The translations under genes and the position numbers were made by a program. A stretch of 64,000 nucleotides of DNA from Candidatus Methanohalarchaeum thermophilum (GTDB lineage: Archaea > Halobacteriota > Methanonatronarchaeia > Methanonatronarchaeales > Methanonatronarchaeaceae): contig MSDW01000001.1 of assembly GCA_001914405.1 (NCBI GenBank), forward strand, positions 1,491,169-1,555,168, read 5' to 3'. Shown piece by piece: positions 36,983-46,156 of this stretch. Within the stretch, counting starts at the first letter, position 1, and each line of letters opens with the position of its first letter. Under the pieces are notes generated by a model. It was not told where the DNA came from. It saw only the letters and a program-made list of their open reading frames with translations, and did not search any database.

Positions 36983-37613
36983 CCTAAAATCCATTGGTGA
37001 TGGTATATATACTAAGAACTTAGATCCGGGAAATACGATTTACGGTGAAGATGTAGTTGAAACTGAAGATGGTGAGTTTAGGCAGTGGGATCCGAACAGA
37101 AGTAAACTTGCTGCATTTGTAAAAAAAGGATTAGATTATATATTTGAAGACCAGGTTAAGATTCTTTATCTTGGAGCTGCTACGGGGACAACAGTTTCTC
37201 ATATTTCTGATCTTTGTCCTAGGGGAGATGTTTACGCTGTTGATTACGCTGAAAAGGCTATATTGAAGTTGTTAAAGAATACAAGAAACCGTAGAAATGT
37301 CTTTCCAATTTATGCAGATGCTTATAAGCCTTGGAAGTACTCTCAATTGGTTGATCAGGTAGATCTAATTTATCAGGATGTTTCACATAGGAAGCAAACT
37401 GAGATATTAAAGAGAAATTCTAGTTCATTTTTGAAGGATGGGGGTAAGGTTTTTTTCATGGTGAAGTCAGCGAACATAGATGTGACTGAAAAGCCTGAAA
37501 AAGTTTTTGAAAAACAGAAAAAAAAGTTGAAAGGATTCAACATAATTAAGGAAGAGAAATTGGAACCTTATCACGAGGATCATTTAGCTATTTTTGCTGA
37601 ATACAACAAATAA
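36972..37613 (+). CDS. flpA: Fibrillarin, RNA 2'-O-methyltransferase
   Basis: 213 residues. Start GTG at 36972 with GGAGG four bases upstream. SAM site KILYLGAATGTTVSHISDL, then VYAVDYAEKA; later DLIYQDVSHRKQTEIL. It methylates rRNA and tRNA riboses guided by C/D RNAs together with Nop5. Translationally coupled to nop5. Confidence 0.95.
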   Translation: MEINLKSIGDGIYTKNLDPGNTIYGEDVVETEDGEFRQWDPNRSKLAAFVKKGLDYIFEDQVKILYLGAATGTTVSHISDLCPRGDVYAVDYAEKAILKLLKNTRNRRNVFPIYADAYKPWKYSQLVDQVDLIYQDVSHRKQTEILKRNSSSFLKDGGKVFFMVKSANIDVTEKPEKVFEKQKKKLKGFNIIKEEKLEPYHEDHLAIFAEYNK

Positions 37614-37697
37614 GGCTCTTAGAGGCGTAAGATTTATGTGGTTTGAAGAGATCTTATGTGTCAAAGTGTGACATTGTACCACTAAGGTGGTTGAAAA

Positions 37698-38975
37698 ATG
37701 GATTACGATAATCTATCTAGAAGAGATTTTCTAAAATATTCTGGCACCCTTGGAGCAACAATAATTGCGGGTTCCTCCTTTACTGGATGTATGGGAGGAG
37801 GAAATAAGATAACAATAGGATCTCTACTTCCATTAACAGGAAACCTAAAGGACTTTGGGCCACCAATGCTAAACGGAGCAGAACTAGCTGCAAAACAAAT
37901 AAACGAAGCAGGCGGAGTTCTTGGAAAAGAAATTAAAATAGTAAACGAAGACTCGCAGACATCACCTACTGCAGGAAACGAAGCAATGAGTAAGCTAATA
38001 GATGTCAATAATGTCCCTGCAGTAATTGGAGCAGCTGGTAGCGGGGTTTCAATGGCAGTAGTAGAACTAGCAATTGATAATCAAGTAGTTCAAATATCCC
38101 CTTCAAATACTTCACCTGAATTCACTGATCTAGAGGACAATGGATACTACTGGAGGACTTGTGCTTCGGATGAGCTACAAGCAGCAGCGATGGCAAAATA
38201 CATCAGAGAAGAATTGGGGCATCAAACTGCAAATACTATGGTCACAAACAATAGCTATGGCAGAGGATTTGAAGAATTATTCGTTGAATGGTTTGAGCAA
38301 TTAGGAGGAGAAGTATTAAATAAAGACGATCCAGTCCGATATAACCCTCAAGCTACTACATTTACGAGTGAAGTCGGTTCAGCAAATGACGGGGACCCTG
38401 ATAGTGTTATGCTAGTAGGATACCCTGAAGAGGGAAGCATAATACTAAAAGAAGCTTACAATCAAGGAGTACTAGATAAAACAGATTGGATTCTCTCAGA
38501 GGGATTAAGATCAGACAGCCTTGCAGAACAGGTAGGCAAAAACGATGAGGGAGATTATGTAATAGAAGGAATAACTGGAACCACTCCAGACCCTAGAGTC
38601 GCAGAAGATGCATACGATAATTTTGCTCAAGCATATCAAGACGAATACGGATCTAAGCCCACAACATTTGTTCCTCATTCATATGATGCACTCACATTAA
38701 TCGCATTAGCTATACAAGCAGGAGGAGAGGCAACTGGACCAACAATAAAAGAAAACCTACCAAATGTAGCAAATCCACCAGGAACAGAAACATATGATCC
38801 AGTAGAAGCAATTAATCTCTTAAAAGATGGTGAAGAAGTAAATTATTCTGGAGCAGGAGGAATGAAAGACTTCGATGAGAACGGAGATGTAAGAACAAAA
38901 TACTGCATCTGGAGTATAAACGAAGAAGGAGGAGTAGAACTGGGAGAAAAGTTAGAATTACCTTCATCACTATAA
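37698..38975 (+). CDS. livJ: LIV-type ABC transporter substrate-binding lipoprotein
   Basis: 425 residues. The N-terminus carries a Tat motif (SRRDFLKYSG) with a lipobox ending FTGC, so it is probably exported folded and lipid-anchored. The mature part is a periplasmic-binding type 1 fold: ITIGSLLPLTGNLKDFG, AAKQINEAGGVLGKEIK, VIGAAGSGVSMAV. Binds branched-chain amino acids or similar small molecules. AAGGTGG at about 37684 sets the start. It converges with the permease/ATPase genes, an uncommon layout since the receptor is often in the same operon. Confidence 0.9.
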   Translation: MDYDNLSRRDFLKYSGTLGATIIAGSSFTGCMGGGNKITIGSLLPLTGNLKDFGPPMLNGAELAAKQINEAGGVLGKEIKIVNEDSQTSPTAGNEAMSKLIDVNNVPAVIGAAGSGVSMAVVELAIDNQVVQISPSNTSPEFTDLEDNGYYWRTCASDELQAAAMAKYIREELGHQTANTMVTNNSYGRGFEELFVEWFEQLGGEVLNKDDPVRYNPQATTFTSEVGSANDGDPDSVMLVGYPEEGSIILKEAYNQGVLDKTDWILSEGLRSDSLAEQVGKNDEGDYVIEGITGTTPDPRVAEDAYDNFAQAYQDEYGSKPTTFVPHSYDALTLIALAIQAGGEATGPTIKENLPNVANPPGTETYDPVEAINLLKDGEEVNYSGAGGMKDFDENGDVRTKYCIWSINEEGGVELGEKLELPSSL

Positions 38976-39229
38976 AAAAAGGTAATTCGATAAAATAATT
39001 ACCTAAAATACTTTATCTTCTTTTTTATTATACAAAACAAAAATAAATTTAATCTAGTATTTTATTTATTTGTAAAAAAGAAATTGAAATAAAATAAGTT
39101 TATTTTAGATATAGCGATAAAAACTTTTTAAGGTTTTATTAGGTTAGGTTTCTTATTAACTGATTTAAAATATAAATTAATACTTAAATTGGCTGTTTGT
39201 TGTTGTTGATTTAATTGATTTATAGTTTT
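38976..39229. terminator. Convergent gene boundary, T/A-rich
   Basis: AT-rich spacer between the convergent livJ and livF stops. T-rich runs (CTTCTTTTTTATT on plus, several A runs for minus) could stop both transcripts. No gene. Confidence 0.3.
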
Positions 39230-39943
39230 TTATCCGCCTAGGTAAAGTTTTTCTACTTCTTCGTTGTTTAGTAGTTCTTTTCCTTTTCCTTCGAGTCTGT
39301 TTTCTCCCATTTCTAGTACATATCCTCTTTCGGAGATGGAAAGTATTTTTCTGGCGTTTTGTTCAACCACTAGTATTGGGGTTCCAGTTTTGTTTATTTT
39401 TTCTATTTTTTGGAATACTTCGTCGACGAGGTTGGGAGCTAGTCCTGCAGAGGGTTCGTCGAGGAGTAGTGCATCAGGATCTAGCATCATTGCTCTTCCC
39501 ATGGCTACCATCTGTCTTTGTCCTCCGCTTAGTTTAGAGACTTTTTGGTTTTCTTTTTCTTTGAGGTCAGGGAATTTCGTTAGGATTTCATTTATCTTTT
39601 CTTTAGTTCCATCTTCTTTTATGAATGCACCCATTTCCAGATTTTCTCGTACGCTTAGTGATGGAAATGTGTTTTTATCTTGTGGGACATAGCTCATTCC
39701 TTTTTTAACTATTTTATTAGGCTTTAAACCTGTTATGTCTTCGTTTTTAAATATTACTTTGCCTTTTCTGGGTTTTAATATCCCGAATATTGATTTAAGT
39801 AATGTTGATTTTCCTGCTCCATTTGGCCCAATAATTGAGACTATTTCATCTTCTTTAAGTTCTATTGAAACCCCATTTAATATGTCTAAATCAGTATAAC
39901 CTGCTACTAAGTTTTTAGCTTCTAAGACATTGTTATCCTTCAT
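39230..39943 (-). CDS. livF: LIV-type ABC transporter ATPase LivF
   Basis: 237 residues from ATG 39943. Walker A GPNGAGKSTLLKS, signature KLSGGQRQMVAMGRA, Walker B ALLLDEPSAGLAPN, and the H-loop position is replaced as typical of LivF (VVEQNA). Provides energy for import with LivG. Its start overlaps the end of livG by 11 bases. Confidence 0.93.
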   Translation of the reverse strand: MKDNNVLEAKNLVAGYTDLDILNGVSIELKEDEIVSIIGPNGAGKSTLLKSIFGILKPRKGKVIFKNEDITGLKPNKIVKKGMSYVPQDKNTFPSLSVRENLEMGAFIKEDGTKEKINEILTKFPDLKEKENQKVSKLSGGQRQMVAMGRAMMLDPDALLLDEPSAGLAPNLVDEVFQKIEKINKTGTPILVVEQNARKILSISERGYVLEMGENRLEGKGKELLNNEEVEKLYLGG

Positions 39944-40703
39944 GTACAACACCTAGGTAAGCGTCTAAAACTTTTTGGTCATTTTTTATCTCTTCGGGTT
40001 CTCCCTTTGCGATTACTTTCCCTTCAGACATTACATATACTTCTTGGCAAGCTTCCATTACTAAAGGTATATCGTGCTCGATTAGGAAGAAAGTAACGCC
40101 GTCATCCCTTAATTCTTTGATATAATCTAATAGTTTATTAGAAAGAGTTGGATTTACTCCTGCGAAAACTTCGTCAAGGAGAATCATGTCTGGATCCGTC
40201 ATTAATGCTCTTGCTAATTCAAGTAGTTTCTTTTGTCCGCCAGATAAAGCTCCAGCATATTCGTCTTTAAGTTCCATTAAGTCAAAGAATTCTAGTAGTT
40301 CCATTGCTTTATCTCTTATTTCCTCTTCCTCTTTTCCTACTTTTTTTGGATTGAAAATTGGCCAAATTAAGCTTTCTCCTGTTTGTTTTTTTGGTGATAG
40401 CATTAGATTTTCGATTACTTTCATTCTATTCAATGCTTTGGTTATTTGAAATGTTCTTACTAGTCCTTGGTGCGTTATTTTGTAGGTAGGTAATTGATCT
40501 ATTTTCTTGTTTTTGAATACTATCTCACCTGAATCAGGTTTATAGAATCCGGTTATTATGTTAAATAGTGTTGTTTTTCCGGCTCCGTTTGGGCCTATTA
40601 ATCCTGTTATGGTTCCTTTTTCTACATCTAGTGTACAGCCATCTACTGCGGTTATTCCATCAAATGTCTTTTTTAAGTTTTTAACGGAGAGAATTGTATC
40701 CAT
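39933..40703 (-). CDS. livG: LIV-type ABC transporter ATPase LivG
   Basis: 256 residues from ATG 40703, chosen because AAGGTGA lies five bases upstream (a GTG at 40712 also fits). Walker A GPNGAGKTTLFNI, signature LSGGQKKLLELARAL, Walker B MILLDEVFAGVNP, H-loop LIEHDIPLVM. Overlaps livF. Confidence 0.93.
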   Translation of the reverse strand: MDTILSVKNLKKTFDGITAVDGCTLDVEKGTITGLIGPNGAGKTTLFNIITGFYKPDSGEIVFKNKKIDQLPTYKITHQGLVRTFQITKALNRMKVIENLMLSPKKQTGESLIWPIFNPKKVGKEEEEIRDKAMELLEFFDLMELKDEYAGALSGGQKKLLELARALMTDPDMILLDEVFAGVNPTLSNKLLDYIKELRDDGVTFFLIEHDIPLVMEACQEVYVMSEGKVIAKGEPEEIKNDQKVLDAYLGVVHEG

Positions 40704-40719
40704 TTTATTCACCTTGTTC

Positions 40720-41625
40720 TTATATATCTAGTTTTAATTCTTCTTTGTTACCAAGCAATCCTTCAGGTTTGTACATCATTAAGACTATTAGGAGAAGTCC
40801 TATGATCACCATTCTTAGTGCACCTAGGTCTGTTGAGGATATTGGTAGGTAACCTGGTGAAAATCTGGTTAGTGACATAAAAGTCCAGAATATTAGTGCT
40901 CCTAGGATTGTTCCTTTATTGTTCCCGCTTCCACCTAATATGACTATGATCCATGCGTAAAAGGTTATAAGTGGCATGTAGTAATTAGGGTTAAGGTATT
41001 TGTGGTTGAAAGCTAAAAGAATTCCTGCTAATCCTGCTATTGCTGATCCTAGAGCTATTGACTGTATTTTGTATCTGAATACATTTTTACCTAGTGCTTT
41101 TGATACATCTTCATCTTCTCTAATAGATTTTAAGACTCTTCCCCATGGAGAGTTTATCAAGGCTTTTAAGATTAAGTATGTGAGAGCTAGTAATGCTAAA
41201 ACTAGTATTAACATTGCAATATTGTAATATTGGCTGGGTACGAAGGATAGCGGTATGTCAAAATCTCTTAGTCCTAAGGGCCCTCCAGTTAGCCATTCTT
41301 CATTTAGCATAAAGTATCTAACTATTTCTGAGAACCCTATTGTTACTATTGCAAAGTAGTCTCCTCTTAGCCTCATTGCTGGTAATGCTACTAGAACTCC
41401 AAATAATCCGGCTATTATTATTCCGGCAACTATAGCTATATATATAGGTACTCCCATCTGGTTTAGTATTACTGTAGAGTATGCTCCGATTCCGAAGAAT
41501 GCCACATGTCCAAAGTTTAGTATTCCGGTGAAACCCCATTCTAAGTTTAGTCCTAGAGCAAATATAGCGTAGATTCCGAAAAGTATCAATAAACTTATAA
41601 TGTATGATATACCGATTGCCATCAT
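40720..41625 (-). CDS. livM: LIV-type ABC transporter permease LivM
   Basis: 301 residues, about eight to ten membrane helices. Family marks: FALGLNLEWGFTGILNFGHVAFFGIGAY near the start and SIREDEDVSKALGKNVFRYK, the coupling helix region. Overlaps livH by four bases. Confidence 0.92.
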   Translation of the reverse strand: MMAIGISYIISLLILFGIYAIFALGLNLEWGFTGILNFGHVAFFGIGAYSTVILNQMGVPIYIAIVAGIIIAGLFGVLVALPAMRLRGDYFAIVTIGFSEIVRYFMLNEEWLTGGPLGLRDFDIPLSFVPSQYYNIAMLILVLALLALTYLILKALINSPWGRVLKSIREDEDVSKALGKNVFRYKIQSIALGSAIAGLAGILLAFNHKYLNPNYYMPLITFYAWIIVILGGSGNNKGTILGALIFWTFMSLTRFSPGYLPISSTDLGALRMVIIGLLLIVLMMYKPEGLLGNKEELKLDI

Positions 41626-42476
41626 TTCTCACCAAATATTCCTTCTGGTTTAATTAGCATAACCAAGATCAATATAACAAAGCTTACTGCTATTTTGTAT
41701 GATGAAGGTAGTATTATGGTACTCATTTCTTGAGAGATTCCAATTATTAATCCTCCAACCATTGCTCCATATGGGTTTCCTATGCCGCCTAGTATAACGG
41801 CTGCAAAGATAGGTAGTAATAAGAACCATCCCATATCAGGTCTGATTACTGTGTTTAATCCATATAGTACTCCACCAACGGCTGCAAAAGATGTTCCAAT
41901 TCCCCATGTCCACAATATTATGTTATCTACATTTATTCCTGTAATCCTAGCTAAGTTTTTATTGTCAGATAGAGCTCTCATGGCTTTTCCTATCTTTGTT
42001 TTTCTTAAAATTAGATCAAGTGCAATCATTAATAAGGCAGCTACAACTACGGTTAGTACTCCAGATGTGCTTATCATTATTCCGTGGAAATTAAGGTTCT
42101 GGGATAACGGTAGATCGAAGCCAACATTTGAACCGCCCCACTGAAAGACAATTAAGTTCCTAATGACTAGTGCTAAACCTATTGCTGTTATTAGAAGGGT
42201 TATTGAACCTGCACCTTTATCTCTTAGTTTTTTCCACATTATCTTATCTAGTATTAGTGAAATTACGCCGGTTAAGATAATTCCTAGGGCAGCAGCTAAG
42301 ATGAGATTTAGGTTTAAGCTAACATTAAATAGAAATGTCAAGTAGGCTCCGAGAGTCATAAAATCTCCATGAGCAAAGTTAACTAGATCTAGTATATCGT
42401 ATATCATACTAAGCCCTATAGCACCTAAAGCGATTATGCTACCGGTAACTATACCAAAGATTAATTGTTGGATCAT
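41622..42476 (-). CDS. livH: LIV-type ABC transporter permease LivH
   Basis: 284 residues, about eight helices. LSMIYDILDLVNFAHGDFMT and AMRALSDNKNLARITGINVD (coupling helix) identify it. First gene of livHMGF. Confidence 0.92.
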   Translation of the reverse strand: MIQQLIFGIVTGSIIALGAIGLSMIYDILDLVNFAHGDFMTLGAYLTFLFNVSLNLNLILAAALGIILTGVISLILDKIMWKKLRDKGAGSITLLITAIGLALVIRNLIVFQWGGSNVGFDLPLSQNLNFHGIMISTSGVLTVVVAALLMIALDLILRKTKIGKAMRALSDNKNLARITGINVDNIILWTWGIGTSFAAVGGVLYGLNTVIRPDMGWFLLLPIFAAVILGGIGNPYGAMVGGLIIGISQEMSTIILPSSYKIAVSFVILILVMLIKPEGIFGEK

Positions 42477-42647
42477 TTTATCACTGGAGTTTTGGTTTTT
42501 AACCTAATTTTTTAAAAATAAACTTTGTACAAGTCTGTGACAGAATATCACGCTACTTACTTAAATTTTTTGGGGATCCCACATATTTAATGCTAAAAAG
42601 AAATTAAATTAACATAATAGGTCTTTAAACTTATTTGAGGGCTATAA

Positions 42648-43295
42648 ATGAATTTTGAAACTAAAAGAAATAAATTAATAGATAAATTGAAGAAAAATGG
42701 ATATATTTCCAACAAAAAAGTTATAAAAGCAATGAAAAAAGTACCCAGACATCTATTTGTTTCAAAAGACTTAAAAAATGAATCCTATGTCGATAAACCG
42801 CTTCCAATTGGAAAAAATCAAACGATTAGCGCTCCACACATGGTTGGAATATTAGTACAAGAACTAAATCTTACAGGAGAAGAAAAGGTTTTAGAGATAG
42901 GATCAGGAAGCGGATACAACGCATCCGTAATAGCAGAGATTCTCCATAAAGGAAAAGTAATTACAATAGAAAGACATCATAAACTAGCAGACAAAGCCAA
43001 AGAAAACATAAAAAAATCCGGATACACCGAAAAAATCAAAATAATAGTAGGAGACGGATCCCAGGGATACAAAGAAGAAGCTCCTTACGACAGGATACTG
43101 TTGACAGCAGGAGCACCAGAAATCCCTCAACCACTAAAAGAACAACTAAAGGAAAATGGAATAATAGTAGCGCCAGTAGGAGGAAGAAGATCCCAGACAC
43201 TAATAGTCGGAAAGAAAATAAATGGCAAAATTAAAGAAGAGAAAAAAGGAGGATGCGCATTCGTTCCCCTAAAAGGCAAATACGGCTTTAGCTGA
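42648..43295 (+). CDS. pcm: Protein-L-isoaspartate O-methyltransferase
   Basis: 215 residues. Repairs isoaspartyl residues in damaged proteins using SAM. Marks: KVPRHLFVSKDLKNESYVDK, QTISAPHMVGILVQEL, SAM motif VLEIGSGSGYNASVIAE, and LLTAGAPEIPQPLKEQL. Single gene, divergent from livH. Confidence 0.93.
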   Translation: MNFETKRNKLIDKLKKNGYISNKKVIKAMKKVPRHLFVSKDLKNESYVDKPLPIGKNQTISAPHMVGILVQELNLTGEEKVLEIGSGSGYNASVIAEILHKGKVITIERHHKLADKAKENIKKSGYTEKIKIIVGDGSQGYKEEAPYDRILLTAGAPEIPQPLKEQLKENGIIVAPVGGRRSQTLIVGKKINGKIKEEKKGGCAFVPLKGKYGFS

Positions 43296-43494
43296 AATTA
43301 AATAAAAAATAGAACCCCTCAAAAACCAAATATAAACTTTCCTCAATCCAACTTACATCCAACAAAAAAAACTCCATAGAAAAAAAAAACATCACCAAAA
43401 GTAACTAGAAAAAGAAAAACAAACCCGTTAATAAATAAATTAAGAGATCTCTATCCCTATCTATTATTATATAAATTAAAAAAAACAGAAGCAA
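43296..43494. other. A-rich spacer, no gene seen
   Basis: Strongly A-rich. Follows pcm and precedes a family A element. Confidence 0.3.
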
Positions 43495-43972
43495 GTAAAG
43501 TGACCCCTGCCTAACCTCACATCCGTTCGGTGAGGAGGGAGCTTCCCTGTGATCCTTATCCTCGAAAGGGAGTTTGTTTTCCACGGTGCCTTGTCTCATT
43601 CACACCGTCAACAGGGAACCTATTGCTTTGAGGAAGAATTGGATTAGGGAACAGTTTTCCCATATACTAACTCGCATTGGTTCCTCTTATTCACTTTCGG
43701 TTGCTCCACACCAACCACTAGAACCCCTACTCCTAAGCTGTTTCGGGCTTACCTAGCTACCCCAATACTTACTTACCTATACACCTCTCGATGTAGAGTC
43801 TGAGGCTTTAGCCATTGCCTCAAGGGCATGGGATTGCTTTTTGTTCAAAAGGCAGACAAACCAACCAACTGCCCATTACCTCTAGTTAATACTGGAGCTA
43901 AGTAAAGTGTTACGGCTGATTCATCACCTACCTAAACCATAGATTTAGAAAGGAGTCTTCTCAACCATTTAG
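43495..43972 (-). mobile_element. Family A non-coding element, copy A4
   Basis: 478 bp on the minus strand; the complement of TTAT is at 43973-43976. Almost the same as A1 at 10480 through both hairpins (ACGGTG/CACCGT at 43583-43588 and 43603-43608). It ends seven bases before the ccmD stop. Confidence 0.82.
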
Positions 43973-43978
43973 ATAAAA

Positions 43979-44146
43979 TTAGATATCTTCTCTGCTTGAG
44001 TATTTGTTTTCTTCTATATTTTTCCTATACGCTAGAATTGATCTAGTGATTGTAACGATATTAAAGATAACTAAGAAAACTAATAACCCAATATACATGT
44101 AGACTTGTGTCTGAGAGATCTCTAAATTAGTTAAAAACTCAAAGAT
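43979..44146 (-). CDS. ccmD: CcmD-like small membrane protein
   Basis: About 55 residues, one membrane helix (QVYMYIGLLVFLVIFNIVTI) with a basic tail RSILAYRKNIEENK, the layout of CcmD, which helps release haem-loaded CcmE from the CcmABC exporter. No ATG, GTG or TTG precedes the helix except an internal ATG at its start. The frame opens after a TGA with ATT (44152), and ATC at 44146 lies six bases after AAGGTGA, the likely start. It follows the C-terminal ccmF half by 36 bases on the same strand. Assignment rests on size, topology and neighbour. Confidence 0.55.
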   Translation of the reverse strand: MFEFLTNLEISQTQVYMYIGLLVFLVIFNIVTITRSILAYRKNIEENKYSSREDI

Positions 44147-44182
44147 AAAAATTCACCTTCCTTTCTTTTATATTTAATTAAT

Positions 44183-45109
44183 TTATTTATCCTTTTTGTG
44201 TTTCTCTAACTCTCTCTTGAATTTTTTCTCGTAAGATTCTGCTTCATTATCCTTAGCTTTTTCCATTTGTTCTCTACTTATACTCCCTATTTCTCTTAGC
44301 AAGATACCAATACCAAGCATAATAGTTCCTCCCCAGAGGAAGGAAGATAATGGAGTTGTTTTTGCAGTAATAACAACCGATGATTCAGAAACTCCTCTCA
44401 AGCTGAGATAGATATCCTTCTTAAGGTCGCTATAGATCCCAGGCCTATAACTGCTTTTAATCTTTTTAACTTCAACTATTTCAACTTCATCTAATGCTTT
44501 CCCTTCCTTAGAGATCAAAAAATTATAAAAGTACTTCTCGGCAAATCCCATATCCTTACTATCTACTCCCATAAACTCAATTTCATAACCTTGAAATTCC
44601 CAATTCTTATCATCGCTAGAGAATCGATGTTGCTCACTTACACCCATAACAGAACTGATTATTACTCCAAATAAAATAACGACTATAGCTAAATGAACAA
44701 CATGAGGGCCAATCTCTTTAGATTTTCTATATAAAGAAGTATCCCTCCTTAAGATCTTGATAAATTCAATCAATATTCCAAAAGCAACAACAAACAAAAT
44801 AGGTACAGAGGCATTAAAAAAAATGCTATCAACAGGACTCAAAATTATATTAAAGATCGTTATAGCCAAAGCTCCTATCGATATCTGAAATGCATCCCTT
44901 GGACCATAAAGCCTAAGAAAAAGACAAGCAGATAAAACAAATAACAAAACCAACATCACAAAACCAGTTCTAAAATTGTAATAGGACTTATCAGCCGGTC
45001 CATAACCTAAAATTATTCCTAAAAAAACAATAAAAGCAATAATACCCAACAAAATAGCCGTGGCCAAAAAAAGATCATTCAAATTCACTTTCTCATAAAA
45101 CGAATCCAT
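44183..45109 (-). CDS. ccmF: CcmF C-terminal half (cytochrome c haem lyase)
   Basis: 308 residues. Four or five helices, then the conserved IGPHVVHLAIVVILFGVIIS (haem-ligand His region of CcmF), a long extracytoplasmic loop (HRFSSDDKNWEFQGYEIEF) and a last helix PLSSFLWGGTIMLGIGILLR followed by a charged tail. Bacterial CcmF is one protein of about 640 residues; here this half and the half at 46157 are separate, divergent genes. Together they attach haem to apocytochrome c. Confidence 0.8.
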   Translation of the reverse strand: MDSFYEKVNLNDLFLATAILLGIIAFIVFLGIILGYGPADKSYYNFRTGFVMLVLLFVLSACLFLRLYGPRDAFQISIGALAITIFNIILSPVDSIFFNASVPILFVVAFGILIEFIKILRRDTSLYRKSKEIGPHVVHLAIVVILFGVIISSVMGVSEQHRFSSDDKNWEFQGYEIEFMGVDSKDMGFAEKYFYNFLISKEGKALDEVEIVEVKKIKSSYRPGIYSDLKKDIYLSLRGVSESSVVITAKTTPLSSFLWGGTIMLGIGILLREIGSISREQMEKAKDNEAESYEKKFKRELEKHKKDK

Positions 45110-45136
45110 AATAAATACCTCAAAAGACCAAACTGA

Positions 45137-45197
45137 GTAAAGTGACCCCTACCCTACCAACTTTGTTCGTGAGGAAGAGGTTCTCTCAACCACTAAG
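45137..45197 (-). mobile_element. Minimal 61-bp element: right end joined to left end
   Basis: Only the right-end hairpin side (GTAAAGTGACCCC...GTTCGTGAGG) and the left end (TTCTCTCAACCACTAAG), next to TTAT (complement 45198-45201). It seems to be a family A copy with the whole interior deleted. Confidence 0.6.
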
Positions 45198-45335
45198 ATA
45201 ACAAATCAAGATAAATTAAATTATTGTCCCATTAAATCCTAGGTTGAACACTTCCAGATCAACATCTTTTTTTGTATCCTTTAAAAAATATCTTTTCAAT
45301 CCCTAGTCTAACAAAAGTGATATAAGCTGATGAAT

Positions 45336-45782
45336 GTAAAGTAGCCCACGCCAAAGCCTCCGAATCAGAGGGTACCATGTGGACCTTGTCTCAGCCGAGA
45401 CTTTGCCTTTTAACCAAGCTTCTCTCATTTCCTCTGTCAGCAAGCGAACTTGCGGTTTAAGGAAATTTGGATTAGAGTAAAACCAAATTAGATGGCTCAT
45501 ATATTAGATATGCAATCGGCTATCTTGTTCAATCAGGTTGTTTTACACCAGTTTATACTATACCACTATACTATACTATACTAGCCAAAGAAATGGTTTT
45601 CTTGGCTTACTTTAGAGAATTTTTGGCCAATTAGACAAGGAAGTAGCCAGCGCAAATTTGCTATAGCAGAACGCCTAATAGCCATAGATTGCTTAGTTTC
45701 CATGCACAATTGATTTTATGATCATGTTGATTTACTCCTGCCTGTCAAAGATAGTTAAGGTTTTTCCCTCGTGAAGAATGGA
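45336..45782 (-). mobile_element. Family A non-coding element, diverged copy
   Basis: About 447 bp on the minus strand. Right end GGGCTACTTTAC, TGACAGAG...AAGCTTGGT at the hairpin (weaker stem), CTAATCCAAATTTCC, left end near 45782 (CTATCCATTCTTCACG). It contains a short TATAC/ACTAT repeat run at about 45563-45592. Confidence 0.6.
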
Positions 45783-46156
45783 TAGATTATATTATAAAAA
45801 AATTGATTTTTAATGAATGTTCGTTGTATAACTTCTTGATTGGAGTTAAGACCTCTATTTTAGTTAACAAAATGTATATTACCTGTTTATGTACTTATTT
45901 GTCTGCTGTACTTAACTGAATGAGGTGATTCTTCTTTTTGCTTGCTTTTTGTTCCTTGTGGAAAAGAAGTTTTTCAACAACTAGGATAAATTAGGTTTTT
46001 GTTATTATATATGAAGGTTGAATTTTTATTTGGTTGGAGGCAGTTCTTTATCTTAAAGGATATAGTTATGTTGATGGTGTGTGGGGAGTTTTGGTCCGAA
46101 AGAATTTCTTATCTTGAACAAAAAAGCTTCGATGGATCTAGGAGTGGTTAGGAAAA
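45783..46156. other. Intergenic with an IS left-end remnant
   Basis: About 45917-45990 resembles an inverted left end (GAAGTTTTTCAACAACTAGG then ATAA). The rest is the AT-rich upstream region of the ccmF N-terminal half. No gene seen. Confidence 0.35.

Noticed and set aside
45303-45500. 65-codon minus-strand ORF
   Set aside because: It lies in a diverged family A element and has no counterpart in the other copies.
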